From positions 124,001 to 188,000 of the forward strand of contig NZ_SRLE01000006.1 of NCBI RefSeq assembly GCF_004745945.1: a stretch of DNA of 64,000 nucleotides. The letters are read 5' to 3'. Under the pieces are notes generated by a model. It saw only the letters and a program-made list of their open reading frames with translations, ran no database searches and had not been told where the DNA came from. The position numbers and the translations under genes are program-made. The stretch comes from Mangrovimicrobium sediminis (lineage in GTDB: Bacteria > Pseudomonadota > Gammaproteobacteria > Pseudomonadales > Halieaceae). Of this stretch, positions 17,751-26,073 are shown piece by piece; within the stretch, counting starts at the first letter, position 1, and every line of letters begins with the position of its first letter.

Positions 17751-17784
17751 TACAGAGCGCGGTGAAACCGGACACCGCGCTGTA
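17751..17784 (+). promoter_or_regulatory. Strong hairpin before the second acyltransferase gene
   Basis: TACA-(GA)-GCGCGGTG (17751-17764) pairs with CACCGCGC-TGTA (17773-17784), giving 12 base pairs with a 2-nt bulge and an 8-nt loop. There is no T-run, and the start codon of the next gene is 21 bp downstream. It could be an mRNA processing or translation control structure between the exosortase and the acyltransferase genes. Confidence 0.35.
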
Positions 17785-17805
17785 CACGCACAGAAAAGGA
17801 ACGCC

Positions 17806-18327
17806 ATGGACGCCGACAACGAGCGCGAGAGCGGGGACAACGTGGACTGGACCTCGCCCATCTGGTCGCGGGAGACGCCCACCCGTTTCTGGGACCCGGG
17901 GCGCAAGCTGCTCAAGTCCATCCGCGACTACCAGCGCATCCGCGACAACGGCGGTCCGTTGCGCCGGTTACGCAGCATCCTCTGCGTGCTACGCCACCGC
18001 TTCTGGAGCGCGGTCAGCGGCGCTGAAATCGACCTGTCCTGCAATATAGGCGGCGGCCTGCTGATCCCCCATCCCAATGGCATCGTCATCCACCCGGACT
18101 CCCGCGTGGGGATCAACTGCCTCATCTTCCAGCAGGTCACCCTGGCCGGTGGACCGCAGCTGGGCGACCATGTGGACATCGGCGCCGGCGCCAAGGTGCT
18201 GGGCAAGCTCCACATCGGGAACGACGTGCGCATCGGCGCCAACGCGGTGGTCACCCGCGACGTCGCCGACGGCCTGACCGTTGCCGGTATTCCGGCGCGG
18301 GTTATCGGCGAGTCCCCTGGCGACTGA
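17806..18327 (+). CDS. Serine acetyltransferase-like acyltransferase (second copy)
   Basis: A 173-residue protein with a helical N-terminus of about 65 residues and a C-terminal left-handed beta-helix. Hexapeptide repeats run from IDLSCNIGGGLLIPHPNGI to IGANAVVTRDVADGLTVAGI. The HPNGIVIHP segment corresponds to the His-containing active-site turn of serine acetyltransferases. AAAGGAACGCC gives a good ribosome site before the ATG. It follows the exosortase by 77 bp and may share its transcript across a strong hairpin. It differs clearly from the copy at 10309-10863 and probably acetylates a sugar or serves a local serine/cysteine step; the substrate is not shown. Confidence 0.8.
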   Translation: MDADNERESGDNVDWTSPIWSRETPTRFWDPGRKLLKSIRDYQRIRDNGGPLRRLRSILCVLRHRFWSAVSGAEIDLSCNIGGGLLIPHPNGIVIHPDSRVGINCLIFQQVTLAGGPQLGDHVDIGAGAKVLGKLHIGNDVRIGANAVVTRDVADGLTVAGIPARVIGESPGD

Positions 18328-18332
18328 GCAGC

Positions 18333-18376
18333 AATACCCACGGCAAATACCCACGACCAAAACCCACAACAAACCC
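18333..18376. repeat. Short degenerate tandem repeat
   Basis: Roughly 13-bp units AATACCCACGGCA, AATACCCACGACC, AAAACCCACAAC and a partial AAACCCG follow one another in the gap between two convergent genes. The strand is strongly purine/pyrimidine-biased (A and C), unlike the flanks. Confidence 0.55.
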
Positions 18377-18390
18377 GTCGATTGATCCGC

Positions 18391-19542
18391 TCAGGCGCGC
18401 GAAAAATGCGCGAGCAATTCCACGTGGGGCGTTTGCGGAAACAGGTCCAGCGGCTGCACCACTTCGGCGACAAAGCCCGCCTCCTGCATCACGCGTACGT
18501 CGCGGCAGAACGTGGCCAGGTCGCAGGACACGTACAGCACGTCGCGCAGGGCAGAGCGCGCACCGAACAGCGCCGGCGCCGCCTGCAGGCCATCGCGCGG
18601 CGGGTCCAGCAGCAACAGGCGGGCGTCGCCGTGGGCGCGCAGTAGCGGGCCATAGGCGTCGGCGGCGTAGAGGTCCTGTTGCACGACGGACACCCCCGGC
18701 AGGCCGAGCGCCGCCAGTGCGCTGGTCGCGGCGGCCACCGCCTCGACGGCGACGATGCTGTCGAACCCCGCCTGCGCCAGCACCCGGGTGAAGTTGCCCG
18801 AACCGGCGAACAGTTCCAGTGCCTTGCCGCCGCCGGCCAGAGGCGTCAGCCGCTCAGCGAGCCAGGCGCGCATGCGCGTATTCTGGGCATTGTTGCCCTG
18901 GCGAAAAGGCAGGCGCGCGTTTACCGACACGCCCAGTTCACCGTCGATATCGATACGCGTCCACTGCCCGCGCCGGGCCGGGCGCCACTGCTTCGCCGGC
19001 AGCGCTGCCCGCAACTCGGCCAGGTGGGCCGCCGTCGCGGCATCCAGCACGGGACAGGATTCGACATCCACCAGTTCGCGCCCGCCCTCGGCGAGAAAGC
19101 CGAGCCGGCGACCGTCGCTGCGCAACTGGGCGCGGTTGCGGTACCCCAGTTCGCTGTCGCTGGGGATGATCGGCTGTACGATGTCCTCGCCGATGCCCAA
19201 CCGCGCCAGTTCAGCGACGACGCGCTGCTGCTTGGCCACGCATTGGGCGGGATATGCCACGAACTGCCAGGGGCAGCCACCGCAGTGCCGCGCGTCATTG
19301 CCGTGGTAGGCGCAGGGCGGCGTACGTCGCGGTGCGCCAGGCTGCTCGACAGCCAGCAACACGCCCCGGGCAAACCGGCTCTTTACCTCGGTGACGCGTA
19401 CCTGGACCACCTCCCCCGGCCAGGCCCCGGGCACGAACACCACCTGGCCGCTGGGATGCTCGACAACCGCGTGGCCGCTGCCACCGAGGTCGCGCACTGA
19501 CGCGGTAAATACCGCGCCCCTGACCAGCGTTGTCCGATCCAT
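18391..19542 (-). CDS. RlmD/TrmA-type RNA 5-methyluridine methyltransferase
   Basis: A 383-residue class I SAM enzyme of the RNA uracil-C5 methyltransferase family. An N-terminal TRAM domain (about residues 1-70) is followed by a Cys cluster (CAYHGNDARHCGGCPW, plus SCPVL later) that would hold a [4Fe-4S] centre as in RlmD. The SAM site is LELFAGSGNFT and the motif LLLDPPRDG follows. The catalytic Cys lies in YVSCDLATFCRD, and the C-terminus ends PQTPHVELLAHFSR. I start at the ATG 19540-19542, since longer readings add unrelated sequence. At 383 residues it is shorter than typical RlmD (about 430), so RlmC/RlmD/TrmA specificity is open. It lies convergent to the acyltransferase and is not obviously linked to the sugar genes. 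Confidence 0.85.
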   Translation of the reverse strand: MDRTTLVRGAVFTASVRDLGGSGHAVVEHPSGQVVFVPGAWPGEVVQVRVTEVKSRFARGVLLAVEQPGAPRRTPPCAYHGNDARHCGGCPWQFVAYPAQCVAKQQRVVAELARLGIGEDIVQPIIPSDSELGYRNRAQLRSDGRRLGFLAEGGRELVDVESCPVLDAATAAHLAELRAALPAKQWRPARRGQWTRIDIDGELGVSVNARLPFRQGNNAQNTRMRAWLAERLTPLAGGGKALELFAGSGNFTRVLAQAGFDSIVAVEAVAAATSALAALGLPGVSVVQQDLYAADAYGPLLRAHGDARLLLLDPPRDGLQAAPALFGARSALRDVLYVSCDLATFCRDVRVMQEAGFVAEVVQPLDLFPQTPHVELLAHFSRA

Positions 19543-19763
19543 CCTGTATCTCCAGCAACATCGTGCTACGGCGAGACGGGCGTCTATGTCGGTCAGTGCT
19601 ACTGCCCGCGCCGCCCGGCGAAAGCTCGCATTATCCCCAACCTGGCGGCCCGCGCCAGCCGTGCGCACAACGCGCTCCGGCAGCGCCGGGCGAAGCCCCG
19701 CAACCGCGGCTACCCACCCGGGTAACAGCCGGCCACCACCGGCAGGTTTATACTCGCTGCAAG

Positions 19764-21062
19764 ATGAAGAAAATCCGAGTGTTACTGATCGCCGAAGCGG
19801 CCAACCCCGAGTGGGTGAGCGTACCGCTGGTAGGCTGGTCGCATGCGCGCGCACTGCTCGACGAGGTCGACGCCCACCTGGTCACCCAGGTGCGCAACAG
19901 CGACGCCATCGCGCGTGCCGGGCTGGTCGAGGGCGAGGACTTCACCGCCATCGACAGCGAGGTGGTCGCCGCGCCGATGCACCGGGTCATGTCCTTCATT
20001 CGCAAGGTCACCGGTCTCGGCTGGCAGTTCGACACCGCCATGCAGGCCATTCCCTACTACTACTTCGAACACCGCCTGTGGAAGCTGTTCGGCAAGCGCA
20101 TCAAGGCTGGGGAGTGGGATGTGGTGCACCGCCTCACACCGCTCAGCCCGACCATTCCCAGCCGCCTCGCGGCGCGCTGCAAACGCGCCGGGGTGCCGTT
20201 CGTGTGGGGGCCGATCAATGGCGGTGTGCCCTGGCCGAAGGGCTTCGAGGACGTGCTGCGGCGCGAGGGCGAGTGGCTCACCTACGTGCGCAACGCCTAC
20301 AAGCTCATGCCCGGCTACGCCAGCACCCAGCGCGACAGCGCGTGCATCGTCGCCGGCTCCATCGCCACCCAGTCGCAGCTTGCCCCTGAAGCGCGCGAGC
20401 GCTCGGTCTATATTCCCGAAAACGCCATCGACGAGGCGCGCTTCGGCACGCCGCGCAGCGGCCCGGTGAGCTCGCCGCTGTCGGTCGCCTTCGTCGGCCG
20501 CTTCGTCCCCTACAAGGGCCTGGACATGCTGATCGAGGCCAGCGCCGACCTGGTCCGGGCCGGCAAACTCAAGCTCGACCTGATCGGCGATGGTCCCGAG
20601 CGACCTGCGGTCCTGGCACAGATCGAGGCACTGGGGCTGGGCGACGGTATCGCCGCCGAGGGCTGGGTGGAGCACCGCGATCTGCAGGCGCGGCTGCTGC
20701 GTTCAGACGTGCTGGGCTTTCCCAGCGTGCGCGAGTTCGGCGGCGGCGTGGTGCTGGAGGCCATGTCGCTGGGACTGGTGCCGGTGGTCGCGGATTACGC
20801 CGGCCCGGCGGAGCTGGTCACCGAATCCACCGGTTTCAAGATTCCCTTCGAGAGCCGCGAACAACTGGTGGCGGGGACGCGGGCCGCGCTGGAGCATCTG
20901 GTCGCGCACCCGGAGCAGATCCGCCCGATGGGCGAACAGGCCCGCAACCGGGTGCTGGAAAAATTCACCTGGCCGGCCAAGGCGCGGCAGATGGTGGAGG
21001 TTTACCGCTGGGTCACCGGCCAGGGAGAACGACCGGATGTCGGCACGCCCTTCGCCAACTGA
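19764..21062 (+). CDS. GT4 family glycosyltransferase
   Basis: A 432-residue GT-B glycosyltransferase. The N-terminal half opens MKKIRVLLIAEAANPEWVSV and contains VWGPINGGVPWPKGF. The C-terminal donor domain has 'VAFVGRFVPYKGLDMLIEAS', LIGDGPERPAVLAQIE and the retaining E-x7-E region REFGGGVVLEAMSLG. The start ATG (19764) has only AAG before it and lies 9 bp after a TATACT hexamer, so the mRNA might be nearly leaderless. It is divergent from the RNA methyltransferase and probably belongs to the same polysaccharide locus, although it stands in its own transcription unit. Confidence 0.87.
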   Translation: MKKIRVLLIAEAANPEWVSVPLVGWSHARALLDEVDAHLVTQVRNSDAIARAGLVEGEDFTAIDSEVVAAPMHRVMSFIRKVTGLGWQFDTAMQAIPYYYFEHRLWKLFGKRIKAGEWDVVHRLTPLSPTIPSRLAARCKRAGVPFVWGPINGGVPWPKGFEDVLRREGEWLTYVRNAYKLMPGYASTQRDSACIVAGSIATQSQLAPEARERSVYIPENAIDEARFGTPRSGPVSSPLSVAFVGRFVPYKGLDMLIEASADLVRAGKLKLDLIGDGPERPAVLAQIEALGLGDGIAAEGWVEHRDLQARLLRSDVLGFPSVREFGGGVVLEAMSLGLVPVVADYAGPAELVTESTGFKIPFESREQLVAGTRAALEHLVAHPEQIRPMGEQARNRVLEKFTWPAKARQMVEVYRWVTGQGERPDVGTPFAN

Positions 21063-21080
21063 GCCGGCCGCACAACGCCG

Positions 21081-21794
21081 CTAGCCGACGTTGTGGTAGA
21101 CCTTCTGCACATCCTCGACGTCGTTGAGCATGTCCAGAAACTTCTCGAACATCGGCTCGTCGTCGGCGGGTATCGGCGCGGTATCCTTGGGCACGAACTG
21201 GATCTCCTCCACCTCGAACTCGATCTCGCCGAAGGCATCGTTGAGCGCCGTGCGCACTCGGGCGAATTCGGTGGCCGGGGCGAACACGGTGATGTTGCCG
21301 TCCTCACACTCGATGTCGTCCACTTCCACGTCCGCCAGCATCAGCGCCTCCAGCACAGCCTCGTCGTCCTCTCCCGGGAAGACGAAAATGGCACAGTGAT
21401 CGAAGGAGTGGCTGACGCTGCCCGGCGTGCCCAGCTTGCACTTGGTCTTGGTGAAGCACTGGCGCACGTCGCCGATGGTGCGGTTGGGGTTGTCGGTGAG
21501 GCAGTCGACGATCACCATGCAGCCGCCGGGGCCGAACCCCTCGTAGCGGGCGGCGGCGAAATCCTCGCCGGCGCTGCCCTGGGCCTTGTCGATGGCCTTG
21601 TCGATCACGTGGGTGGGCACCTGGTCGCGCTTGGCGCGCTCGATGGCACTGCGCAGGGCCAGGTTGCCGGCGGGGTCGACCCCGCCCTGTTTCGCCGTCA
21701 CGTAGATGACACGCGCGTGCTTGCTGTAGACTCGGGCCTTCTGGTCCGAGGTCTTGGCCATGGAGACCTTGCGGTTCTGGTATGCTCTGCCCAT
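21081..21794 (-). CDS. YebC/PmpR-family protein
   Basis: A 237-residue member of the YebC/TACO1 family. The start [18 protein letters not shown], rather than MAGHSKW, places it with the second branch (YeeN/YebC2-like). Other family phrases are '[18 protein letters not shown]', [19 protein letters not shown] and [11 protein letters not shown]. Members have been described as transcriptional regulators and, more recently, as factors that relieve ribosome stalling on proline-rich stretches. I chose the ATG at 21792-21794; an upstream reading adds 28 unrelated residues. It is divergent from the P450 gene with a 274-bp gap. Confidence 0.88.
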   Translation of the reverse strand: MGRAYQNRKVSMAKTSDQKARVYSKHARVIYVTAKQGGVDPAGNLALRSAIERAKRDQVPTHVIDKAIDKAQGSAGEDFAAARYEGFGPGGCMVIVDCLTDNPNRTIGDVRQCFTKTKCKLGTPGSVSHSFDHCAIFVFPGEDDEAVLEALMLADVEVDDIECEDGNITVFAPATEFARVRTALNDAFGEIEFEVEEIQFVPKDTAPIPADDEPMFEKFLDMLNDVEDVQKVYHNVG

Positions 21795-22019
21795 AACGAT
21801 TGCCGATCCGAAAAGCGCGGATTTTACCCCAGTCGCCGCCGCGCCAGCCACTGTGGCGGAGGTCCTGCGGCGCGACACAACTCACCAAGGGCCCGCCAGG
21901 ATCCGAATGCCCCCCAGGGGGATGCACGGAGTGTTAATAAAAATACACCTGCTGTCATATCCTTGGGGGTAATTTCCCTTTAAATTATGGGCGTTTAACC
22001 TCCAGTTGAGCAGGCTCGC

Positions 22020-22049
22020 GCCCGCTGGAAACCCAAGCCCGCTGGAAAC
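22020..22049 (+). repeat. Direct repeat in the P450 leader
   Basis: GCCCGCTGGAAAC occurs at 22020-22032 and 22037-22049, a perfect 13-bp direct repeat at 17-bp spacing, ending 19 bp before the P450 start codon. It could be an operator or a slippage duplication. Confidence 0.6.
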
Positions 22050-22068
22050 AAGAGAAGACCGGTAAACG

Positions 22069-23337
22069 ATGAAAGCGCTTAGTGAAATGACTGTCACTGA
22101 TCCGGGCATTGCCCAGGATCCCTACGAATACTACGCCCGGCTGCGCAGCGAAGACCCCGTCCACTGGGACGAGCAACTCGGCGCATGGCTGGTGACCCGC
22201 TACGACGATATCGTCGCCACGGCGCGCAATACGGTGGTGTTTTCGGACGAGATGCGGGTGTCAGACAAGGTGCGCTCGCCCTACCAGGACGAGGCCAACG
22301 CCTACATCGAGAGCAAGGGTTTCTACCTGCTGGACCCGTCGGACAGCTTCAAGGTCGACGGCGACCTGCACAAGCGCCGCCGCAAGCTGGTCTCCCACGC
22401 CTTTACCGCGCACGCGGTGGCGGCCATGGCCGACCGCGTGGCCGAACTGTGCCGCGAGCAGATGGCCACCTTCGCCGACGGCGGCGAAGTCGACCTGCTC
22501 AAGTCCTACGCCGTCCCGGTTCCGCTCAACGTGATCTGCGACGCCCTGGGCCTGCCCCTGGACCGCACCGCAGAAGTCAGCCGTGCCGCCTACTCCATGG
22601 TCGCCCGCGCCGGCGCCGGGGCCAACCGCGAGGAGGCCTTCCAGCACGCCGACAACGTCATGCAGCTGCAGCAGTTCGCGCGCGAGGCCATCGAGGAGCG
22701 CCGCAAGGAGCACCGCGGTGACCTGATCTCCCAGGTGGTGCACTCCGGCGCAGACCTGCCCCCCGAGGAGCAGCTGACCGAGAAGGAGCTGATCTCCATC
22801 GTCTCGGTATCCATCGCCGGCGGCGTGGATACCACCCGCAACACCATCGCCTACGCCCTGTACACCCTGGCCACCCGCCCCGAGCTGTTCAAGCGGCTGC
22901 AGGAGTCCGAGAACCAGGAGAAGGATATCGCCGCGTTCTGTGAAGAGACCCTGCGCTTCTACACCCCGGTGCCGGCACTGCCGCGGGTGGCGACAGAAGA
23001 TACCGAGATCGGCGGCAAGGCGATCGCCAGGGATTCACTGGTGTTCCTGTGCTGGGCCTCGGGCAACCGCGACCCGGAGCGGTTCGAGAATCCCGACGTG
23101 TTCGACATCGACCGCACCACCTCGGCGCAGCACCTGGCCTTCGGCACCGGCGTACACCTGTGCCTGGGCGCCATGCTGGCGCGCAACGAGGTCAAGGCTG
23201 CCATCCGGCAGTTTGTGAATTCGGTGGAGTCGGTGGAACTCGCCGTCGCCGAGGACGACCTTGATTACAGCGAGAGCCTGGTCATCCTGCGCGGCCTGAA
23301 GAGCCTGCCGGTACGGCTGAAGATGAAGGCCGCCTGA
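22069..23337 (+). CDS. Cytochrome P450 (bacterial class I type)
   Basis: A 422-residue soluble P450. The I-helix oxygen-activation motif is GGVDTT with Asp254-Thr255, as in P450cam. The K-helix ExxR is Glu293-Thr-Leu-Arg296, and the haem loop is FGTGVHLCLG with Cys365 as axial ligand. All key residues are present, so it should be an active monooxygenase needing a ferredoxin and reductase, neither of which is in the window. The sequence resembles bacterial CYPs for terpenoid, steroid or fatty-acid hydroxylation, but no substrate can be assigned. The region around the stop codon is tandemly duplicated (17 bp, 23322-23355). Confidence 0.92.
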   Translation: MKALSEMTVTDPGIAQDPYEYYARLRSEDPVHWDEQLGAWLVTRYDDIVATARNTVVFSDEMRVSDKVRSPYQDEANAYIESKGFYLLDPSDSFKVDGDLHKRRRKLVSHAFTAHAVAAMADRVAELCREQMATFADGGEVDLLKSYAVPVPLNVICDALGLPLDRTAEVSRAAYSMVARAGAGANREEAFQHADNVMQLQQFAREAIEERRKEHRGDLISQVVHSGADLPPEEQLTEKELISIVSVSIAGGVDTTRNTIAYALYTLATRPELFKRLQESENQEKDIAAFCEETLRFYTPVPALPRVATEDTEIGGKAIARDSLVFLCWASGNRDPERFENPDVFDIDRTTSAQHLAFGTGVHLCLGAMLARNEVKAAIRQFVNSVESVELAVAEDDLDYSESLVILRGLKSLPVRLKMKAA

Positions 23338-23355
23338 TGATGAAGGCCGGCTGAG
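23322..23355. repeat. 17-bp tandem duplication over the P450 stop codon
   Basis: GATGAAGGCCGCCTGAT (23322-23338) is followed directly by GATGAAGGCCGGCTGAG (23339-23355), 15 of 17 identical. The first copy encodes the last codons and the stop; the second lies just after it. Confidence 0.75.
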
Positions 23356-23365
23356 ATACCCGTGC

Positions 23366-23393
23366 CCGGGCTGTCAGTGTAGCGACAGCCCGG
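23366..23393. terminator. Bidirectional hairpin between P450 and diguanylate cyclase genes
   Basis: CCGGGCTGTC (23366-23375) and GACAGCCCGG (23384-23393) form a perfect 10-bp stem with an 8-nt loop. It lies 28 bp past the P450 stop and overlaps the last codons of the convergent gene. No T-run is present, so intrinsic termination is not certain. Confidence 0.5.
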
Positions 23394-24579
23394 AACCCGG
23401 TTGCAGCCCGGCACTCGCCCCGCCAGCCTGGGCCAGGTTCGCCAGGATGTAGCGATTCCTGCCACTTTTCTTGGCCTCGTAGAGGCCGCTGTCGGCGGCC
23501 ATCAGCAGGGCCTGCTTGTCCATGTTCATCTCTGGAACAACACAGGCCACGCCGATCGAACAACTCAGCGGTATTTTCTGGCCGTGCCATGTCGGGCTGG
23601 TCTGGCCGATGCGCTGCACCAGGCTCTGCGCCACTCGCGCGGCTGAGTCGTAGCTGGTGTCGGGCAGCATGGCCACGAACTCCTCGCCGCCGTAGCGCGC
23701 CACCACGTCGGTCACCCGCCGCACCTCCGTCTTCAGCACCGCCGCCACCTTGCGCAGGCACTCGTCCCCGGCCACGTGCCCGTAGGTATCGTTGATCTGC
23801 TTGAAGTGATCGAGGTCGATCATCAGGATACTGAGCGCGAGCTGGCTGCGCTGGCAGCGCTTCCACTCCTCCTCGAACCGCTCGTCGAAGTGCATGCGGT
23901 TGCTCAGCCCGGTCAGACGGTCGGTAATGCTGAGTTGCTCCAGTTGCTGTGCCCGTTCCTCGGCGATGTTGTGGTTCTTCACCGACTCCCAGTAGTCGTT
24001 GCGCGTGATCCGCGAGGCCTCCAGCACGTACACCACCGAGAACAGGGCCAGTGCCGCGAGGAGCACATTTTCCTCGCTGTCGCTGGCGAACATCACCAGT
24101 AGCGAGGGCAGGAAAATAAGCAGGGGGTAGGCGATGCCGACGGGACGCGAAATACTCAGCACCGCAGTGCCGCCAATCGCGAACGCGGCGAGAACGATCA
24201 TGTACAGGTAATGCAATTCGGGGAAGTAGCCGCTCGATGAGATCCACGCCGAAGTCACCCCCCAGTGCAGCGCACCCACCAGCAGCAGCGCCACCAGCAC
24301 CCGGTGCAGCCTGTCGGATTCAGCTGCGTCGTCGCTCTTCAGGGTTTTAAGGTAGTTCGACAGGCGCAGCAGCGACAGCGCGACAAAGATTGCAGTGTTG
24401 CCATAGAAGAACACCGGCGACGACTGGTGTACACCGCCCCACAGGGCAGAGATCAGCCACACCGCCAGGTACATACCCATACCGCTGCGCGCCCGCATGG
24501 CAAAATCCAGGTGAAACTGCCGTTTCAGTTCCGGATGCTTGTCCAGCGCGTTGCTGGTTCCAGTGTAGGTCAGCTTCAT
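23374..24579 (-). CDS. Membrane diguanylate cyclase (GGDEF)
   Basis: A 401-residue protein with about six membrane segments in residues 30-195, a short coiled linker (AEERAQQLEQL), and a C-terminal GGDEF domain. The active site is GGEEF at 297-301. The inhibitory site RVTD (288-291) lies the canonical five residues ahead, so product feedback by c-di-GMP is expected. SITDRLTGLSNRMHFDERF is the usual entry to the domain. The membrane part matches no sensor domain that I recognise. It is monocistronic, convergent to the P450, with a long upstream gap. Confidence 0.92.
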   Translation of the reverse strand: MKLTYTGTSNALDKHPELKRQFHLDFAMRARSGMGMYLAVWLISALWGGVHQSSPVFFYGNTAIFVALSLLRLSNYLKTLKSDDAAESDRLHRVLVALLLVGALHWGVTSAWISSSGYFPELHYLYMIVLAAFAIGGTAVLSISRPVGIAYPLLIFLPSLLVMFASDSEENVLLAALALFSVVYVLEASRITRNDYWESVKNHNIAEERAQQLEQLSITDRLTGLSNRMHFDERFEEEWKRCQRSQLALSILMIDLDHFKQINDTYGHVAGDECLRKVAAVLKTEVRRVTDVVARYGGEEFVAMLPDTSYDSAARVAQSLVQRIGQTSPTWHGQKIPLSCSIGVACVVPEMNMDKQALLMAADSGLYEAKKSGRNRYILANLAQAGGASAGLQPGSGLSLH

Positions 24580-25058
24580 TCGATCTCTGGCATCATGCCG
24601 TATTCAATCGGGTCGTCACCGCTGGCGACCGCATCCCGCACCGGGATGTCAGCCACGTTTGGCTCAGGCAGATTCCAGGGCCGGGACCCGCCAGCGCGTG
24701 ACGTATCCGTACACCACCCGCGCATCAATCGTACCCATCAAGCCGGTCGAACCCTGACCGAGCATACGGGATCCGGAGCCACCGCACCGGATATCTACCC
24801 GTAGTAGTACTATCGGAAAAAAAGCGGCCGACTTCAGCTAACCTCGAGAAATTATGTGACGCGCGTCTCGTCCGATGCCGGGCAATGTGCCGAATCAGGC
24901 AGTGTGTCACAACCCGGGGACCAGCTCACCCGCCTGCTCTCGCCAACAGTGTAGACCGTGCCAGATCTGCCCGACCGATTCGCGGGTCGCGAAGCGCGTT
25001 GGCGCAGGTATGGTCGCCGCATCTAACGGGCCTCACTACGCCGCTTCGCCCCACTCAC
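24580..25058. other. Gap without recognisable gene
   Basis: These 479 bp lie upstream of the diguanylate cyclase and downstream of the LysR gene, both leftward, so they should hold the LysR terminator and the cyclase promoter. A run of seven A at about 24821-24829 (T on the coding strand) follows a GC-rich CGGCCG block but no proper stem. A TGTGA-N6-TCTCG partial Crp-like site lies near 24855. Nothing else is evident. Confidence 0.4.
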
Positions 25059-25946
25059 TCAGGCATCGACCGGCTTGCGCGCGAGCAGCGCCTTGATCGC
25101 GGGCAACTCGAAATGCCGCTTGGCCGTGATTGCGTAAAAACTCTCAACCACATTGTCCAGCACGGCATAGCGCTCCAGGGCGCCGTTGCCCAGTTCGTCC
25201 TGCACGACCACCTCCGGCACCACGGCGACGCCGCCGGAGTCCCGGGCCAGCAGGCGCAACATCGCCATATCGTCCACTTCCGCAACGATTTTCGGTTCGA
25301 TACCCAGTTCTTCGCACACCAGGTCGAACTGGCTGCGGATCTCGCTGCTGGTGCCCGGCAGCAGCAGTTCCGCCTCCGCGAGGTCCTCGGGAAAACGAAA
25401 TGCCGCGGCGACGGGCCCGGGGGGGCCGACCAGGCAGACACTTTGCTGGGCGATGCGCTGGCACCGCCAGGGTGTGACCGCCTCCGACGCCACCGGGCGG
25501 TTGGACAGGATCAGGTCCAACTTGTGGACCTTCAGTTGCTCCAGCAACTCCTCGAGGCTGGCGGACTTGATCTCCAGCTTCACCCCGTCCTGGCCGATCA
25601 CCGGCTTCAGGAAGTTCTCCTGGAAATTCCGCGACAGCGTGGCGACCGCGCCGATGCGCAGACGCTGCACCCGCTGCAGTTCTCCGCTTTCCACCAGGGC
25701 CAGCATCTCGCTGCCGAGGTTGAAGATGCTCTCGGCATATTCGAGGACCAGGTGACCCACCTCCGTGAGGCGCAGCACACGCCCGTCGCGGGTGAACAAC
25801 TCGTGTCCCAGTTGCTCCTCGAGCAGCCGGATCTGCGTTGAAAGCGCCGACTGGGAGACGTGGAGCTGGCCGGCGGCCCGGGTCAGGTGGCCCTCCTTGG
25901 CGACCGTCCAGAAGTAAAACAGGTGGCGGAAGTTAAGATTGCGCAC
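25059..25946 (-). CDS. LysR-family regulator, divergent from the DAB operon
   Basis: A 295-residue LysR-type regulator. The winged helix-turn-helix covers residues about 5-65 ('LTRAAGQLHVSQSALSTQIR', with E-x-QLGHELFTR following), then a linker helix and a LysR effector-binding domain to the end. The N-terminus (NFRHLFYFWTVAKEG) resembles the NhaR branch. The start is GTG (25944-25946). It is divergent from dabB with a 127-bp AT-rich spacer. By analogy with LysR regulators next to other DAB operons, it probably senses carbon supply or ionic state and controls the genes at 26074-31696; the ligand is not known. Confidence 0.88.
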   Translation of the reverse strand: MRNLNFRHLFYFWTVAKEGHLTRAAGQLHVSQSALSTQIRLLEEQLGHELFTRDGRVLRLTEVGHLVLEYAESIFNLGSEMLALVESGELQRVQRLRIGAVATLSRNFQENFLKPVIGQDGVKLEIKSASLEELLEQLKVHKLDLILSNRPVASEAVTPWRCQRIAQQSVCLVGPPGPVAAAFRFPEDLAEAELLLPGTSSEIRSQFDLVCEELGIEPKIVAEVDDMAMLRLLARDSGGVAVVPEVVVQDELGNGALERYAVLDNVVESFYAITAKRHFELPAIKALLARKPVDA

Positions 25947-26073
25947 GCAATTATTCTCTTCTAAAGAACGTTATATTCCAAACCATATATTTTACAAAAT
26001 ACCGACCACACAGCAAGATCTCCGCGACTCCCGGTCACAGCAACACCAACCTGACACCCCCTGCGGAGACTTT
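25947..26073. promoter_or_regulatory. Divergent LysR/dabB promoter region
   Basis: AT-rich spacer. ATAT-N8-ATAT symmetry occurs at about 25973-25988, inside a stretch with T-N11-A spacing of the kind bound by LysR proteins. Good purine-rich ribosome sites lie at both ends (GCGGAG for dabB). No exact -35/-10 pair could be fixed. Confidence 0.45.
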
